Origin: Alphaproteobacteria bacterium
GTDB taxonomy: Bacteria; Pseudomonadota; Alphaproteobacteria; Bin95
Assembly: GCA_030833925.1 (NCBI GenBank)
Contig: JAURGE010000019.1
Span: 1 to 45,775 of the forward strand
Direction: 5' to 3'
DNA: 45,775 nucleotides
Below are positions 10,832 through 19,828 of this stretch, piece after piece. The translations under genes and the position numbers were made by a program. The notes under the pieces are model-generated. The model was not told where the DNA came from and made no database searches. It saw only the letters and a program-made list of their open reading frames with translations. Numbering within the stretch: the stretch's first letter is position 1; each line of letters starts with the position of its first letter.

Positions 10832-12405
10832 TGCTTAAAGACGGTCGCCCAACCCGCCCTCTACCAGCCAACGACAGCGGTGAACCTTTTGCGACATTTA
10901 CTGGCTCACGAGCATTAGAGCAGGACGAACCACTGATTTTTGAGATGGATTCTCCTGGAGCAGTCGGCGTTGACCTACCAACAAAGGTAGCCGCAAAAAC
11001 TCGCCTGGGGGATCTTGCACGCCAAGAAAAAGTCGGTCTGCCCTCACTGGCTGAGCCAACAGTGGTCCGGCACTATACGCGAATAAGCCGCCTTAACTAT
11101 GGAATTGATACAGGGCTCTTTCCGCTCGGGTCTTGTACAATGAAGCACAACCCCCGATTAAACGAGCGAATGGCTCGTCTACCTGGTTTCGCAGACTTAC
11201 ACCCAATGCAGCCGGTATCGACCATCCAGGGTGCTCTAGCATTGATGCAGCACCTCAAAAATTGGCTTTCAGTCCTTACCGGAATGCCCGGCGTAGCTCT
11301 GCCGCCAGGTGCCGGCGCCCACGGGGAGCTTTGTGGCATGATGGCCATTAAAGCGGCGCTTAATTCTCGAGGAGATGGTGAAAAGCGGCGCCGTGTCCTA
11401 GCTCCCGCATCAGCTCACGGGACTAATCCTGCGACAGCTGCAATGCTGGGATATCAAGTAGATGAAATCCCTGAGAATGATAGAGGGCGCGTAGACCTGG
11501 AAGCCTTCAAAGCAATGCTTGGCGAAGACGTTGCCGGGATAATGTTAACTAACCCAAATACGTGCGGTGTTTTCGAAAATGATATCAGAGCCATCGCCGA
11601 TGCAATCCACGATATTGGGGGCTTCTTTTACTGCGATGGAGCTAATTTTAATGCCATTGTTGGCCGAGTAAGGCCAGGCGACCTTGGTGTCGATGCAATG
11701 CACATTAACCTGCACAAAACATTTTCAACGCCACACGGGGGTGGTGGACCGGGAGCAGGACCCGTCGTTTTTTCGGAAGCTCTTGCGCCTTTTGCTCCCA
11801 TACCTTGGATTGTAGGCGACGATGAAACAGGTTTTGATCTGATTGAAAGCAGTGATCAGGGAGCAACAACATCATTCGGAAGAATGAAAGGCTTTCATGG
11901 TCAGATGGGCATGTTCACCCGGGCATTGACCTATATTCTGAGCCATGGGTCTGACGGGCTGATGCAAGCTTCAGGCGATGCAGTGCTCGCTGCAAATTAT
12001 GTAAAAGCCAGACTTCAGGACGTCATGTCAGCTCCATTTGGCGATGGACCGTGCATGCACGAGGCCCTCTTTGATGAAAGTTTTCTTAAAGATACAGGCA
12101 TAACAACGCTCGACTTCGCGAAGGCCATGATCGATGAAGGCTATCATCCAATGACCATGTACTTCCCCTTGGTAGTGAAGGGGGCCATGTTGATAGAGCC
12201 TACAGAAAGTGAATCTAAAGAAAGTTTAGATAAGTTCATTGATTGTCTTCGCTTTCTGGCAGAAGAGGCAAAAAATCGGAATGTTGAGCGTTTCCAACAA
12301 GCCCCTCGATTTGCCCCACGCCGTCGTCTCGATGAAACTCAGGCGGCACGAAAGCCTATTTTGCGTTGGCGGCCTAACGTTCAAGAACTGCAGGCAGCGG
12401 AGTGA
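10831..12405 (+). CDS. gcvPB: glycine dehydrogenase (decarboxylating) subunit 2
   Basis: This is the PLP-binding half of the split P protein. PLP should bind Lys296 in NLHKTFSTPHGGGGPGAG, and further family strings are FPLGSCTMKHNPR and ASAHGTNPATAAMLGY. The protein is 524 residues, with a C-terminal extension of arginine- and proline-rich sequence (about 495-524). The TAATG start overlaps the gcvPA stop and the TGATG stop overlaps the next gene, so the whole series is probably one transcript. Confidence 0.96.
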   Translation: MLKDGRPTRPLPANDSGEPFATFTGSRALEQDEPLIFEMDSPGAVGVDLPTKVAAKTRLGDLARQEKVGLPSLAEPTVVRHYTRISRLNYGIDTGLFPLGSCTMKHNPRLNERMARLPGFADLHPMQPVSTIQGALALMQHLKNWLSVLTGMPGVALPPGAGAHGELCGMMAIKAALNSRGDGEKRRRVLAPASAHGTNPATAAMLGYQVDEIPENDRGRVDLEAFKAMLGEDVAGIMLTNPNTCGVFENDIRAIADAIHDIGGFFYCDGANFNAIVGRVRPGDLGVDAMHINLHKTFSTPHGGGGPGAGPVVFSEALAPFAPIPWIVGDDETGFDLIESSDQGATTSFGRMKGFHGQMGMFTRALTYILSHGSDGLMQASGDAVLAANYVKARLQDVMSAPFGDGPCMHEALFDESFLKDTGITTLDFAKAMIDEGYHPMTMYFPLVVKGAMLIEPTESESKESLDKFIDCLRFLAEEAKNRNVERFQQAPRFAPRRRLDETQAARKPILRWRPNVQELQAAE

Positions 12406-13064
12406 TGTCAAAAGGTCTGCTTATTATTTGGACCGACGTCGAACCAAACGCCGAAGCTGACTTTAACGATTGGTACGACCATCAGCATTTGGAGGAACGC
12501 GTCGGCGTCCCTGGCTTTATCAATGGGCGACGCTATTCAGCCATAGACGGGAGACCACGTTATCTTGCCTGGTACGAGACAGACACTCCTGACGTCCTAG
12601 GCTCAGCTGCTTACGGTGAGCGACAGTCCAATCCAACACCATGGACCCAGCGGATTATGCCAAACTTCCGCAACGTGACACGTGTAACTGCGGAGCAAAT
12701 AGCAAAGTCAGGAGAAGGAATCGGTGGTTGGTGCACAACTCTTCGATTTCGACCCAAGGAGAGTGCGAAAACACCGCTTTTTTCATGGCTCACGACCAAA
12801 CCAAATGAGCTTGTGAACAGCAGCAAGGTGGTATCTGCACTATCGTGGCGCCCAGCAGACGCTGATGCTGCAAAAGGTACAACCGAAGCTGAGTTGAGAA
12901 AGAATGAAGAGCAGCCGCCGGCTTGGGGACTTTTGATAGAAACTGGATCTCTTGAAGCTGCGCAAAGGGCTGTTGTTGGGCTGGCAGAGACTATCACGTC
13001 TCTTGGGGGCGGTGACGTAGAAACCGGATACTACCGGCTTGGTCTCCTGCGAATAGCTAATTAA
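12405..13064 (+). CDS. small protein of unknown function coupled to the gcv operon (EthD/dimeric barrel-like)
   Basis: I do not recognise a defined function. The N-terminus (GLLIIWTDVEPNAEADFNDW followed by YDHQHLEERVGVPGF) resembles the stress-responsive alpha/beta-barrel or EthD-like family in which a conserved WYDxxHLxER segment packs a dimeric ferredoxin-like domain. A second, weaker half follows (about 120-219). The ATG at 12405 sits in a TGATG junction with the gcvPB stop; a GTG at 12402 is also possible. The 3' end overlaps the convergent TusA-like gene by 8 bases. Position implies co-expression with glycine cleavage, but no catalytic role can be read. Confidence 0.75.
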   Translation: MSKGLLIIWTDVEPNAEADFNDWYDHQHLEERVGVPGFINGRRYSAIDGRPRYLAWYETDTPDVLGSAAYGERQSNPTPWTQRIMPNFRNVTRVTAEQIAKSGEGIGGWCTTLRFRPKESAKTPLFSWLTTKPNELVNSSKVVSALSWRPADADAAKGTTEAELRKNEEQPPAWGLLIETGSLEAAQRAVVGLAETITSLGGGDVETGYYRLGLLRIAN

Positions 13065-13293
13065 TCCCCTTACGAATTAAAAATACGAATGAATCACCGG
13101 AATTCGACGTTCCCAAAAGTTCAGCACCAACGGTCTCGCAAAATGCTGGAACGTCAGACTTGGATGCTGGGTCATCTGCCAAAAGCCGGAGAATCTGTCC
13201 TTGCACTAGAGACTTCAATGCTCTCTTGGCTCGAAGAACTGGCATCGGGCACTTCAGACCGGTTGCATCCAATTCAACATCAAAATCTGCCAT
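13057..13293 (-). CDS. TusA-like sulfurtransferase/SirA family protein
   Basis: This 78-residue protein of the TusA/YeeD/SirA fold usually carries persulfide sulfur for tRNA thiolation, cofactor synthesis or sulfur metabolism. The signature is visible: Cys15 in GLKCPMPVLRAKRAL, preceded by the DATG strand. The sulfur-accepting residue is a normal cysteine codon. Its ATG lies 2 bases after the stop of the NYN-domain gene, so the two are probably co-transcribed. Which TusA subfamily this is cannot be told from sequence alone. Confidence 0.88.
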   Translation of the reverse strand: MADFDVELDATGLKCPMPVLRAKRALKSLVQGQILRLLADDPASKSDVPAFCETVGAELLGTSNSGDSFVFLIRKGIN

Positions 13294-13295
13294 TA

Positions 13296-14576
13296 TTAGG
13301 CCTCATCTTCCTCTTCAGGACCCAACAACCAATTTTCAAGAATTGCCTTATCGCTCTCTGATGGCGGGTGTCCAGCATTCGTGAGGGCTTGCTCAACCGT
13401 TTTGAGAAATCTCTCTGCCAAGTCGTATTCATCTCCTTCAAAAGCGTCATCGGCGGAGTTGGTCAGACTAGAGATTACAAAACTTGCATCACGCCGCGAA
13501 ACACCAGCCCCCTTAGGCGGCGGGGCCGCAGCCGCAAGGAGCAGTTCATCCGCTGGCGCTTTAGCCAATACTTCAAAGAGGCGGCGATAGCGAGCAGCCG
13601 AAAGCCGCGGAGCACCGATTAACATGTAAACGTCGTCGACAAAGCGAGGCTCCGGCGTGCCATCGCTACGAGTTTCCGATGCCTTCAGTGCATCACTAGC
13701 GGGGTTACCAGAAGGGAGTGATTGCGAAACATATATCGATGCAGGATCGGCATCTCCTCGCAAGCGCACTAGAGCCGGCAGCGAACCATCCATTTCAACG
13801 ATAAGATCAGATTGTTTCTCAACAATCTTATCCAACAGTGCTTTTAATGTACCCATCCCAAACCAAAAACTCCCCTGAAACCGCTGCATCTTGGTGAAGA
13901 CCTTAAAAATGTCTTGGGATGCAATTTCGCCATAGCGCCGAACCTCCTCGACGAGACGACGCGCCGCCTCATCTACATCATTGGCATAACTTGCGGCTTG
14001 GGGACGATGATCGCCAACTTGCGTTGGCTGGCGACGGCGATGGTCATCAGCATCGAGACCAAGCGCCTCTACTGCAAATGTCTCAAGATCTATTGATGAA
14101 TCACATGCTTCTCGGAAAGCCGCTGCCGTAACCGCAGATGTTAATACGGCCGTGAGCCTATCATTGGCACGCAAACGAAGAAGCACAGGGGTGAAATCGG
14201 CATCAGAAGAGAGAATAATAAATTCGTCAAAGCGCGTTGGATGCTGAATGCCATCAAGTATATCCATGGCCATCACAATATCGGCACTGTTCTTGCCACG
14301 AGCGGTCAGCGCTGGGCAGTCAATTACGTTAAAGGCGGCGCGAGTAAAAAAGGCACGCTGTTGATGAAAAGCAGCCGGGTTAAGGTAACAGTTCCTAACA
14401 AGTACGCGGCGAGGACGCTTCCTATCGCCTGCGTCGTGTCTTCCAGCCTCTAACCAGTCGAGCCACATTGCGGGACGCTGGGCAAATGTAGTCGCAGCCC
14501 GAGCATCAATTTGCTTGAGGGACAAATAAACATTGTCAAAATCGATGAATAGCGCTGCACGCAACGGTTCAGTCAT
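13296..14576 (-). CDS. NYN-domain (LabA/DUF88-type) putative RNase
   Basis: The 426-residue protein begins with a NYN/PIN-like nuclease domain (about 5-160). The acidic residues expected of the active site are present: Asp12 and Asp14 in FIDFDNVYLSL, Asp99 in KNSADIVMAMD, and Asp125 and Asp127 in LSSDADFTPVLLRL. Residues about 200-270 form a helical, OST-HTH/LOTUS-like module (EEVRRYGEIASQDIFKVF). The acidic C-terminus has no recognisable domain. Family members are thought to cleave or process RNA. It is divergent from the helicase gene, with 56 bases between the starts. Confidence 0.85.
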   Translation of the reverse strand: MTEPLRAALFIDFDNVYLSLKQIDARAATTFAQRPAMWLDWLEAGRHDAGDRKRPRRVLVRNCYLNPAAFHQQRAFFTRAAFNVIDCPALTARGKNSADIVMAMDILDGIQHPTRFDEFIILSSDADFTPVLLRLRANDRLTAVLTSAVTAAAFREACDSSIDLETFAVEALGLDADDHRRRQPTQVGDHRPQAASYANDVDEAARRLVEEVRRYGEIASQDIFKVFTKMQRFQGSFWFGMGTLKALLDKIVEKQSDLIVEMDGSLPALVRLRGDADPASIYVSQSLPSGNPASDALKASETRSDGTPEPRFVDDVYMLIGAPRLSAARYRRLFEVLAKAPADELLLAAAAPPPKGAGVSRRDASFVISSLTNSADDAFEGDEYDLAERFLKTVEQALTNAGHPPSESDKAILENWLLGPEEEDEA

Positions 14577-14632
14577 GTCTGTTCCTAAAAGTAGCAGTCG
14601 ATCTGCTCAGAAACCTATCTATATTGCAGTAG

Positions 14633-17095
14633 ATGCTTGAAACGCCATCCCTACCAATACAATTTGACAACTGGTTCAAGAGCCGGAATTGGCAACCGCA
14701 CTCTCACCAATTAGCCCTGATTGAGTTAGCAGCATCAGGTAAATCCACCCTTTTAATCGCACCAACCGGTGGTGGTAAAACCCTTGCAGGCTTTCTACCC
14801 AGCTTAATCGAACTCGCGGAGAATGGAGCAAAACCAAAACCAGGTCTTCACACTCTTTATATTTCACCCTTGAAAGCTTTATCAGTCGACGTTGCAAGAA
14901 ATTTAGAAATACCGGCCAATGAGATGGGGCTGCCAATTTCGATAGAGACGAGAACTGGTGACACGCCGCAAACCAAACGCCAGCGTCAAAGGCGAAACAC
15001 TCCCAACATATTGCTAACTACACCAGAATCATTGGCTCTACTTCTGTCCTATCCCGATGCGCCCACGATATTTCGAAACTTAAAGGCGGTTATCGTAGAT
15101 GAGTTACATGCGTTAGCCGACAATAAACGCGGCGAAATGTTAGCTCTTAGTCTGTCGCGCTTAACAACGCTTGCACCCAATCATAGGCGCGTCGGCCTTT
15201 CAGCTACGGTCAAGTATCCAGATGCATTAGCCCGCTGGCTTTCAAAAACAGCCGGCAAAAACGATGATGTTGTAATAGTTCAGGGAACACCTGGGGCATT
15301 CCCAACGATCCAGGTTGCGCAGTCTAAAGCGAGAACACCCTGGTCTGGACACATGGCACTTCACATTATGCCTGAGGTCTACTCCTTAATAAGGGAAGCT
15401 CGCTCGGCTATCATTTTTGTAAATACGCGCGCGCAAGCTGAGCTTTGCTTTCAGGCCATCTGGCGACTCAACGACGATAATATGGCCATTGGACTGCATC
15501 ATGGCAGCCTAAATGTAGAGCAGCGCCGAAAGGTTGAAGCGGCGATGGCCATGGGAAAGCTGAGAGCTGTAATAGCAACTTCATCACTGGACCTCGGGAT
15601 TGACTGGGGTGACGTCGATCTAGTGGTTCAGATAGGAGCGCCAAAAGGAGTTGCTAGGCTTTTGCAACGAATAGGAAGAGCCAACCATAAACTTGATCAA
15701 CCCAGTCAAGCCGTCCTCTGTCCTGCCAACAGGTTTGAATTACTAGAATGCAAAGCAGCTATCGAGTCAGCCAAAGAAGGTGAACTCGACGGCAGTATCC
15801 CATTGCAAGGTGGTCTCGACGTACTGGCTCAACACATTGTCGGTGTTGCCTGTTCTTCCCCGATGGATGCGGAAGCAACTTACCGGGAAGTAAAAAAAGC
15901 AGCGCCATATGCAGAGCTAACCAAAGACGACTTCGAAGCCGTTCTCCGGTTTGCAGCTACTGGTGGATACGCGTTGAGCGGCTACGACCAATATCACCGG
16001 TTATCGCAAGACAGTGATGGCAAGTGGCAGATTACCGAGCAACGTATTGCTCGCCAATGGCGAATGAACGTTGGCGTAATTGTTGAGGCACCGCTACTGA
16101 AGGTTCGAGTTAACGGTCGTCAGGTAGGCGAGGTCGAAGAATATTTCGCCAATGGGCTTAAGCCAGGCGATACATTTATTTTTTCCGGTCGGCTCCTGGA
16201 ATTTGTGGGAATACGGGAAACTACGCTAATCGCTAAGTTGGGAGGCAAAGGAGAGCCTAAGGTCCCAGCCTTTGCAGGAGGCAGGCTGCCACTCACAACC
16301 GATCTTGCACGCAGAGTTCGCGCAATTCTCTCGGACCCAAGTCAATGGCGCGACCTTCCCCAAGACGTCATCGACTGGCTTAAAATGCAAAAATGGCGCT
16401 CTCAGCTTCCGGGGCAAAATGGGCTGCTAGTGGAGACCTTCCCAAGAGGGGGTCGATATTACCTAGTTGCCTACTGCTTTGAGGGACGAAATGCGCACCA
16501 AACACTTGGGATGCTGTTAACGCGGCGGATGGCAAGAATGGGACTTGGGCCCCTTGGTTTTTGCGCAACCGATTACGTAATAGCCGTATGGAGCGTTAAA
16601 GAAGCGACAAATTTCGAGCATCTTTTCGACGAAGATATCCTCGGCGATGAACTTGAAGAGTGGATGGCAGAATCCAGCCTCCTTAAGCGTACTTTTCGCC
16701 AGGTAGCAGTTATTGCCGGCCTCATTGAAAAGCGCCATCCAGGGCAAGAAAAAACTGGACGGCAAATTACGGTTAACTCAGATCTGATATATGACGTCCT
16801 TCGTCGCTATGAACCGGATCACGTCCTGCTCCGCGCTACACGTCGCGACGCCGCAAGGGGGCTCACCGATATTCGGCGGCTTAGCGATATGTTGGCTAGG
16901 GCAAAAGAGAAGATTATCCATCGTCGCCTGGACCGCGTATCTCCATTAGCTGTGCCAGTGCTGCTGGAAGTCGGCAAAGAGAATGTATATGGCGACGTGG
17001 ACGAGGCCCTACTCGCCGAAGCAGAAGAAAAAGCCGCTGAAATACTAATTGCGGAAGCAATGTATCAGGATAGTCAGGGTGCAATGGATCTCTGA
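14633..17095 (+). CDS. DEXH-box helicase, ligase-associated DNA damage response type (Lhr-like)
   Basis: This is an 820-residue superfamily 2 helicase. Walker A is APTGGGKT (43-50), the Walker B box is DELH (156-159), motif III is GLSAT, and motifs IV-VI include HHGSLNVEQRRKVE, ATSSLDLGIDWGDVD and LLQRIGRANH. The long C-terminal region matches the Lhr-core architecture (winged helix plus beta-barrel). Proteins of this length are normally encoded with an ATP-dependent DNA ligase, exonuclease and the PdeM-type nuclease. None of those partners is next to it here. Identification as an Lhr-family helicase is firm; the repair role is inferred. Confidence 0.9.
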   Translation: MLETPSLPIQFDNWFKSRNWQPHSHQLALIELAASGKSTLLIAPTGGGKTLAGFLPSLIELAENGAKPKPGLHTLYISPLKALSVDVARNLEIPANEMGLPISIETRTGDTPQTKRQRQRRNTPNILLTTPESLALLLSYPDAPTIFRNLKAVIVDELHALADNKRGEMLALSLSRLTTLAPNHRRVGLSATVKYPDALARWLSKTAGKNDDVVIVQGTPGAFPTIQVAQSKARTPWSGHMALHIMPEVYSLIREARSAIIFVNTRAQAELCFQAIWRLNDDNMAIGLHHGSLNVEQRRKVEAAMAMGKLRAVIATSSLDLGIDWGDVDLVVQIGAPKGVARLLQRIGRANHKLDQPSQAVLCPANRFELLECKAAIESAKEGELDGSIPLQGGLDVLAQHIVGVACSSPMDAEATYREVKKAAPYAELTKDDFEAVLRFAATGGYALSGYDQYHRLSQDSDGKWQITEQRIARQWRMNVGVIVEAPLLKVRVNGRQVGEVEEYFANGLKPGDTFIFSGRLLEFVGIRETTLIAKLGGKGEPKVPAFAGGRLPLTTDLARRVRAILSDPSQWRDLPQDVIDWLKMQKWRSQLPGQNGLLVETFPRGGRYYLVAYCFEGRNAHQTLGMLLTRRMARMGLGPLGFCATDYVIAVWSVKEATNFEHLFDEDILGDELEEWMAESSLLKRTFRQVAVIAGLIEKRHPGQEKTGRQITVNSDLIYDVLRRYEPDHVLLRATRRDAARGLTDIRRLSDMLARAKEKIIHRRLDRVSPLAVPVLLEVGKENVYGDVDEALLAEAEEKAAEILIAEAMYQDSQGAMDL

Positions 17096-17180
17096 TCAAC
17101 AAGATTTTTCGATCCTCTCTCCACAAGAAAAGACAACCTGACTATCTTTTCGCGAGAATAATTTTGAAAGGGTTCGAGGG

Positions 17181-17594
17181 TTGACTGAAATTAAAGACAC
17201 TAGTCATTGGGATTTTGTTATATCGAAAGCCAAAGAAGCCAAGTGGACGCCAGGACTTCGAGAAATATTTGACTATCGAGATGTTGGCGTAAAAGACGGT
17301 ACAAAAGGAGACGTTATCGCCCACGTTATCCGCTGCAACGGTAAGGAAATGAAAGACGAGGTCCAGCAGTGGCACATTCATGAGTGCGACTTCCAGCTTG
17401 TCTACGTCATAAAAGGCTGGGCCGAATTTGAATTTGAAGGTGAAGGTGTACGCCGGCTAGAAGCGGGTGACGTAATTCTGCAAAAGCCAATGATAAAGCA
17501 CCGTGAGGTTGCTATTTCGGACGACTATGAAGTGCTTGAAATTGTTTCCCCTGCAAATTTTGCAACGAAACTAGTTGATGGGCCACAAAGTTAA
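17181..17594 (+). CDS. small cupin-domain protein
   Basis: This is a 137-residue single-domain cupin. Metal-ligand candidates are His65 and His67 in WHIHECDFQLVYV, and a later His in PMIKHREV, separated by the typical beta-strand and turn (AGDVILQKP). The start is a TTG at 17181 with GAGGG just upstream. The substrate is unknown. It is 85 bases downstream of the helicase gene and followed by a terminator, so it may be its own unit. Confidence 0.82.
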   Translation: MTEIKDTSHWDFVISKAKEAKWTPGLREIFDYRDVGVKDGTKGDVIAHVIRCNGKEMKDEVQQWHIHECDFQLVYVIKGWAEFEFEGEGVRRLEAGDVILQKPMIKHREVAISDDYEVLEIVSPANFATKLVDGPQS

Positions 17595-17623
17595 AAAGAC
17601 CCATTACTTTAATTGAATAATTG

Positions 17624-17661
17624 AGCCCACCACATAGCCAGACATGGCTTTGAGGTGGGCT
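17624..17661. terminator. bidirectional hairpin terminator between convergent genes
   Basis: An outer 8-bp stem AGCCCACC (17624-17631) / GGTGGGCT (17654-17661) encloses an inner stem AGCCA (17636-17640) / TGGCT (17645-17649) with a GACA loop. The flanks are A/T-rich on both sides, and it lies between a plus-strand and a minus-strand gene end. Confidence 0.7.
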
Positions 17662-17738
17662 TGAAATTTAAAACAACTAATCATGCTTTCCGACAACCAA
17701 GTGAAGCCAATGATAAGCTAACAAACGTTGGCTTTTGG

Positions 17739-18470
17739 CTATTTTGATTGATTTCTGCACCCCAGGATTTCTTGCAAAGGCGGCATCGCAGCGATGACGT
17801 CGGGGCCTAGACGCGACCAGTCAATTCGGGTGGGCCCATCGTGGGGATTTACGCCAGTCAGCCATACAAAAGTTGGCGTTGCGATAGTGTGTAGTCGCTG
17901 ATCTACAACCTCATCAGGAAAATTTCCTACAATTTGCGTGTCATGAACGGTTGTAGCAACAGGCACAGCAGGATGACCAAGCTCTCTTAGAAGGGCAAAT
18001 TCAAGGTCGCTATATCCAGCTCCCTTTCCGGCCCTTCGACCATCTTTTGTTACCGCTACGGAGCCAGCCACTATCCCATCAAAATGAGGAAGATCAGATA
18101 ACGCTACGGGTTTTGCATATTCATCCCAGCTTGAACGCGCACTGGCCCGCAAAATCTGCTCGCTCGGGATATTGACTGGATCCAACAACAAAAATGCTCC
18201 GGCGAGCCTAGGTGTTGGCACGTAGACTTTAATTCCGCGCCTAAGAGCTTCAGCTCTCACATAAAGCTGAGGTGAATCTGGATTTACTTTTATAAAACGA
18301 GCCGACGCCCAAGGTTCAATTTCAAAAAGCTTAAGAGCGGCTTTTTCCGCATCCCTAAAATTTGGAATCCTATTCCTGATGGGAAAGGGCTCGACAGCTA
18401 GGCCTTCCATCTCCAACCGCGACCAGACATGGTTGCGAGCAGACGCCTTATCAGCGAAAACACCCGTCAA
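17739..18470 (-). CDS. 5-formyltetrahydrofolate cyclo-ligase family protein
   Basis: The 243-residue protein resembles the MTHFS/5-formyl-THF cyclo-ligase fold: an N-terminal ARNHVWSRLE helix, a central VYVPTPRLAG strand, and the nucleotide/phosphate loop KDGRRAGKGAGYSDLE (about 143-158). Classical MTHFS has GRLGRGGGYYDR there, so this is a divergent branch found in larger, poorly characterised homologues. Its start is a TTG overlapping the TGA of the upstream MmgE/PrpD gene (TTGA), which points to translational coupling. Its job in this operon is unknown. Confidence 0.75.
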   Translation of the reverse strand: MTGVFADKASARNHVWSRLEMEGLAVEPFPIRNRIPNFRDAEKAALKLFEIEPWASARFIKVNPDSPQLYVRAEALRRGIKVYVPTPRLAGAFLLLDPVNIPSEQILRASARSSWDEYAKPVALSDLPHFDGIVAGSVAVTKDGRRAGKGAGYSDLEFALLRELGHPAVPVATTVHDTQIVGNFPDEVVDQRLHTIATPTFVWLTGVNPHDGPTRIDWSRLGPDVIAAMPPLQEILGCRNQSK

Positions 18471-19825
18471 ATGATGGCATCCAAGAGAGCATTGGCCGGC
18501 CCTTCACCCTTATCAACTATACCTTCGAGCGCCACCGCTGAATTTTGGGATCCCAAGTCATCGAAAAGCGCATGGGCTTTTCCCCTAAGCGCGGCCTCTC
18601 TATCGGGATTAGCAGTAGATCCTGAAGGATCTTTTATGAAGGAACGCACATTACCGACTTCGGCCCAGCCAGCGTAGTGTGTGGGATATAGCCCATCTAG
18701 CTCCGTATCGGGCACAATTTCTATACGTTGAGCGAGTTCTGCAACAGCTGGGTCAGCTAGTCGTTCCTCCCTAAACTGAGCAGGCAAAGCCTCCCCATCC
18801 AAAAGCGCGACGGCCAAACAGTAACGAAGGCTCATTTGAGAATTTAGCACCGTACCTGGAAAATAGTCATAACCGCATTGAACATCGACAACCTTCGCAA
18901 CACCGGCCCGAATTGAAACATCGCCCTGAGGGGCGCCGCCGAGCTCTGCTCGGATCTGCTTTGCGGCGTCTACATATGCATGCACGCTTCCGCAACAAGC
19001 GTAAGGCTTAAAGTTGACTTCTTCTGATCGCCATCGAGATCCAAGATCTTGAAGTATGGGAGCAATTGACCAATGGTCAGAAAATGCCCTCAGGAAACCG
19101 CCATCATCTACCTCCAGCACTGTGGAAGGCCCTGTAAAGCCGCGAACTGCAAGTTCAGCGGCGAGGACACCAGCCTGCGCAGCTTTTCCAGGATGCAGCC
19201 GCTTAGACATTGCTCCATCGGCATTGAAGGCGAAGAGCCCCGCCCCCTGAGTGCCGGCAAGGCCCAAGGCCCAAACTGTCTGTTCCTCGGTGAGGCCCAT
19301 TAGTTTTGCACAAGCAATTGCCGACCCAAACGGGCCTACAACACCCGTCAGGTGCCAACCTCTGAGGCGCGCCATATTCGGGTCAAGAGCGAGACTAATT
19401 CGGATCATCGCCTCGTAGCCAAGTGCCGTTGCGGTTTCCAGTTCTTCTAAAGAGGAACCTCGCGCCTCAGCAATTGCCAATGCTGCCGGTAATACCACAG
19501 CGCCTGGGTGCAATTTTGCGGCAAAATCATCAAGCTCAAATGCATGGGCAGCGACGCCGTTTAAAAGAGCAGCATCCGAGGGTCGAACCCTTGCGGAAGT
19601 ATCTCCCCAAAAGCGTGCTAGGCCTCCGACCGGAGAAGGTAACTGCTCTTCGAGATAGTCACGGACCATTCGAGTCCATGGTTCTGGCATCCCATAACGA
19701 CCAGCAGCAAGAGTATCCAGAATCGCAAGACGTATGGACTTACGTGCAGAATCCGGCAGATCACTGTTGTTAAAACCCGCTACGAATTGAGCAACAGCAG
19801 CGGTTGGGCAATCCATTTTGGTCAT
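18467..19825 (-). CDS. MmgE/PrpD family protein
   Basis: The family includes 2-methylcitrate dehydratase, cis-aconitate decarboxylase and iminodisuccinate epimerase. The 452 residues show an all-helical N-terminal domain with AHAFELDDFAAKLHPGAVV (about 91-109), typical of the broad MmgE/PrpD group, and a C-terminal lid domain with CCGSVHAYVDA. It is only distantly like the second PrpD-type gene at 22023. It starts 3 bases after the PrpF-like gene, so both belong to one operon. The substrate is probably a branched di- or tricarboxylic acid, but this is inference. Confidence 0.87.
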   Translation of the reverse strand: MTKMDCPTAAVAQFVAGFNNSDLPDSARKSIRLAILDTLAAGRYGMPEPWTRMVRDYLEEQLPSPVGGLARFWGDTSARVRPSDAALLNGVAAHAFELDDFAAKLHPGAVVLPAALAIAEARGSSLEELETATALGYEAMIRISLALDPNMARLRGWHLTGVVGPFGSAIACAKLMGLTEEQTVWALGLAGTQGAGLFAFNADGAMSKRLHPGKAAQAGVLAAELAVRGFTGPSTVLEVDDGGFLRAFSDHWSIAPILQDLGSRWRSEEVNFKPYACCGSVHAYVDAAKQIRAELGGAPQGDVSIRAGVAKVVDVQCGYDYFPGTVLNSQMSLRYCLAVALLDGEALPAQFREERLADPAVAELAQRIEIVPDTELDGLYPTHYAGWAEVGNVRSFIKDPSGSTANPDREAALRGKAHALFDDLGSQNSAVALEGIVDKGEGPANALLDAII

Positions 19826-19828
19826 CGG

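Noticed and set aside
13057-13064. Convergent overlap of the EthD-like and TusA-like genes as a sign of a wrong call
   Set aside because: The overlap is only 8 bases, and the TusA protein has its clear CPMP motif, so both frames are kept.
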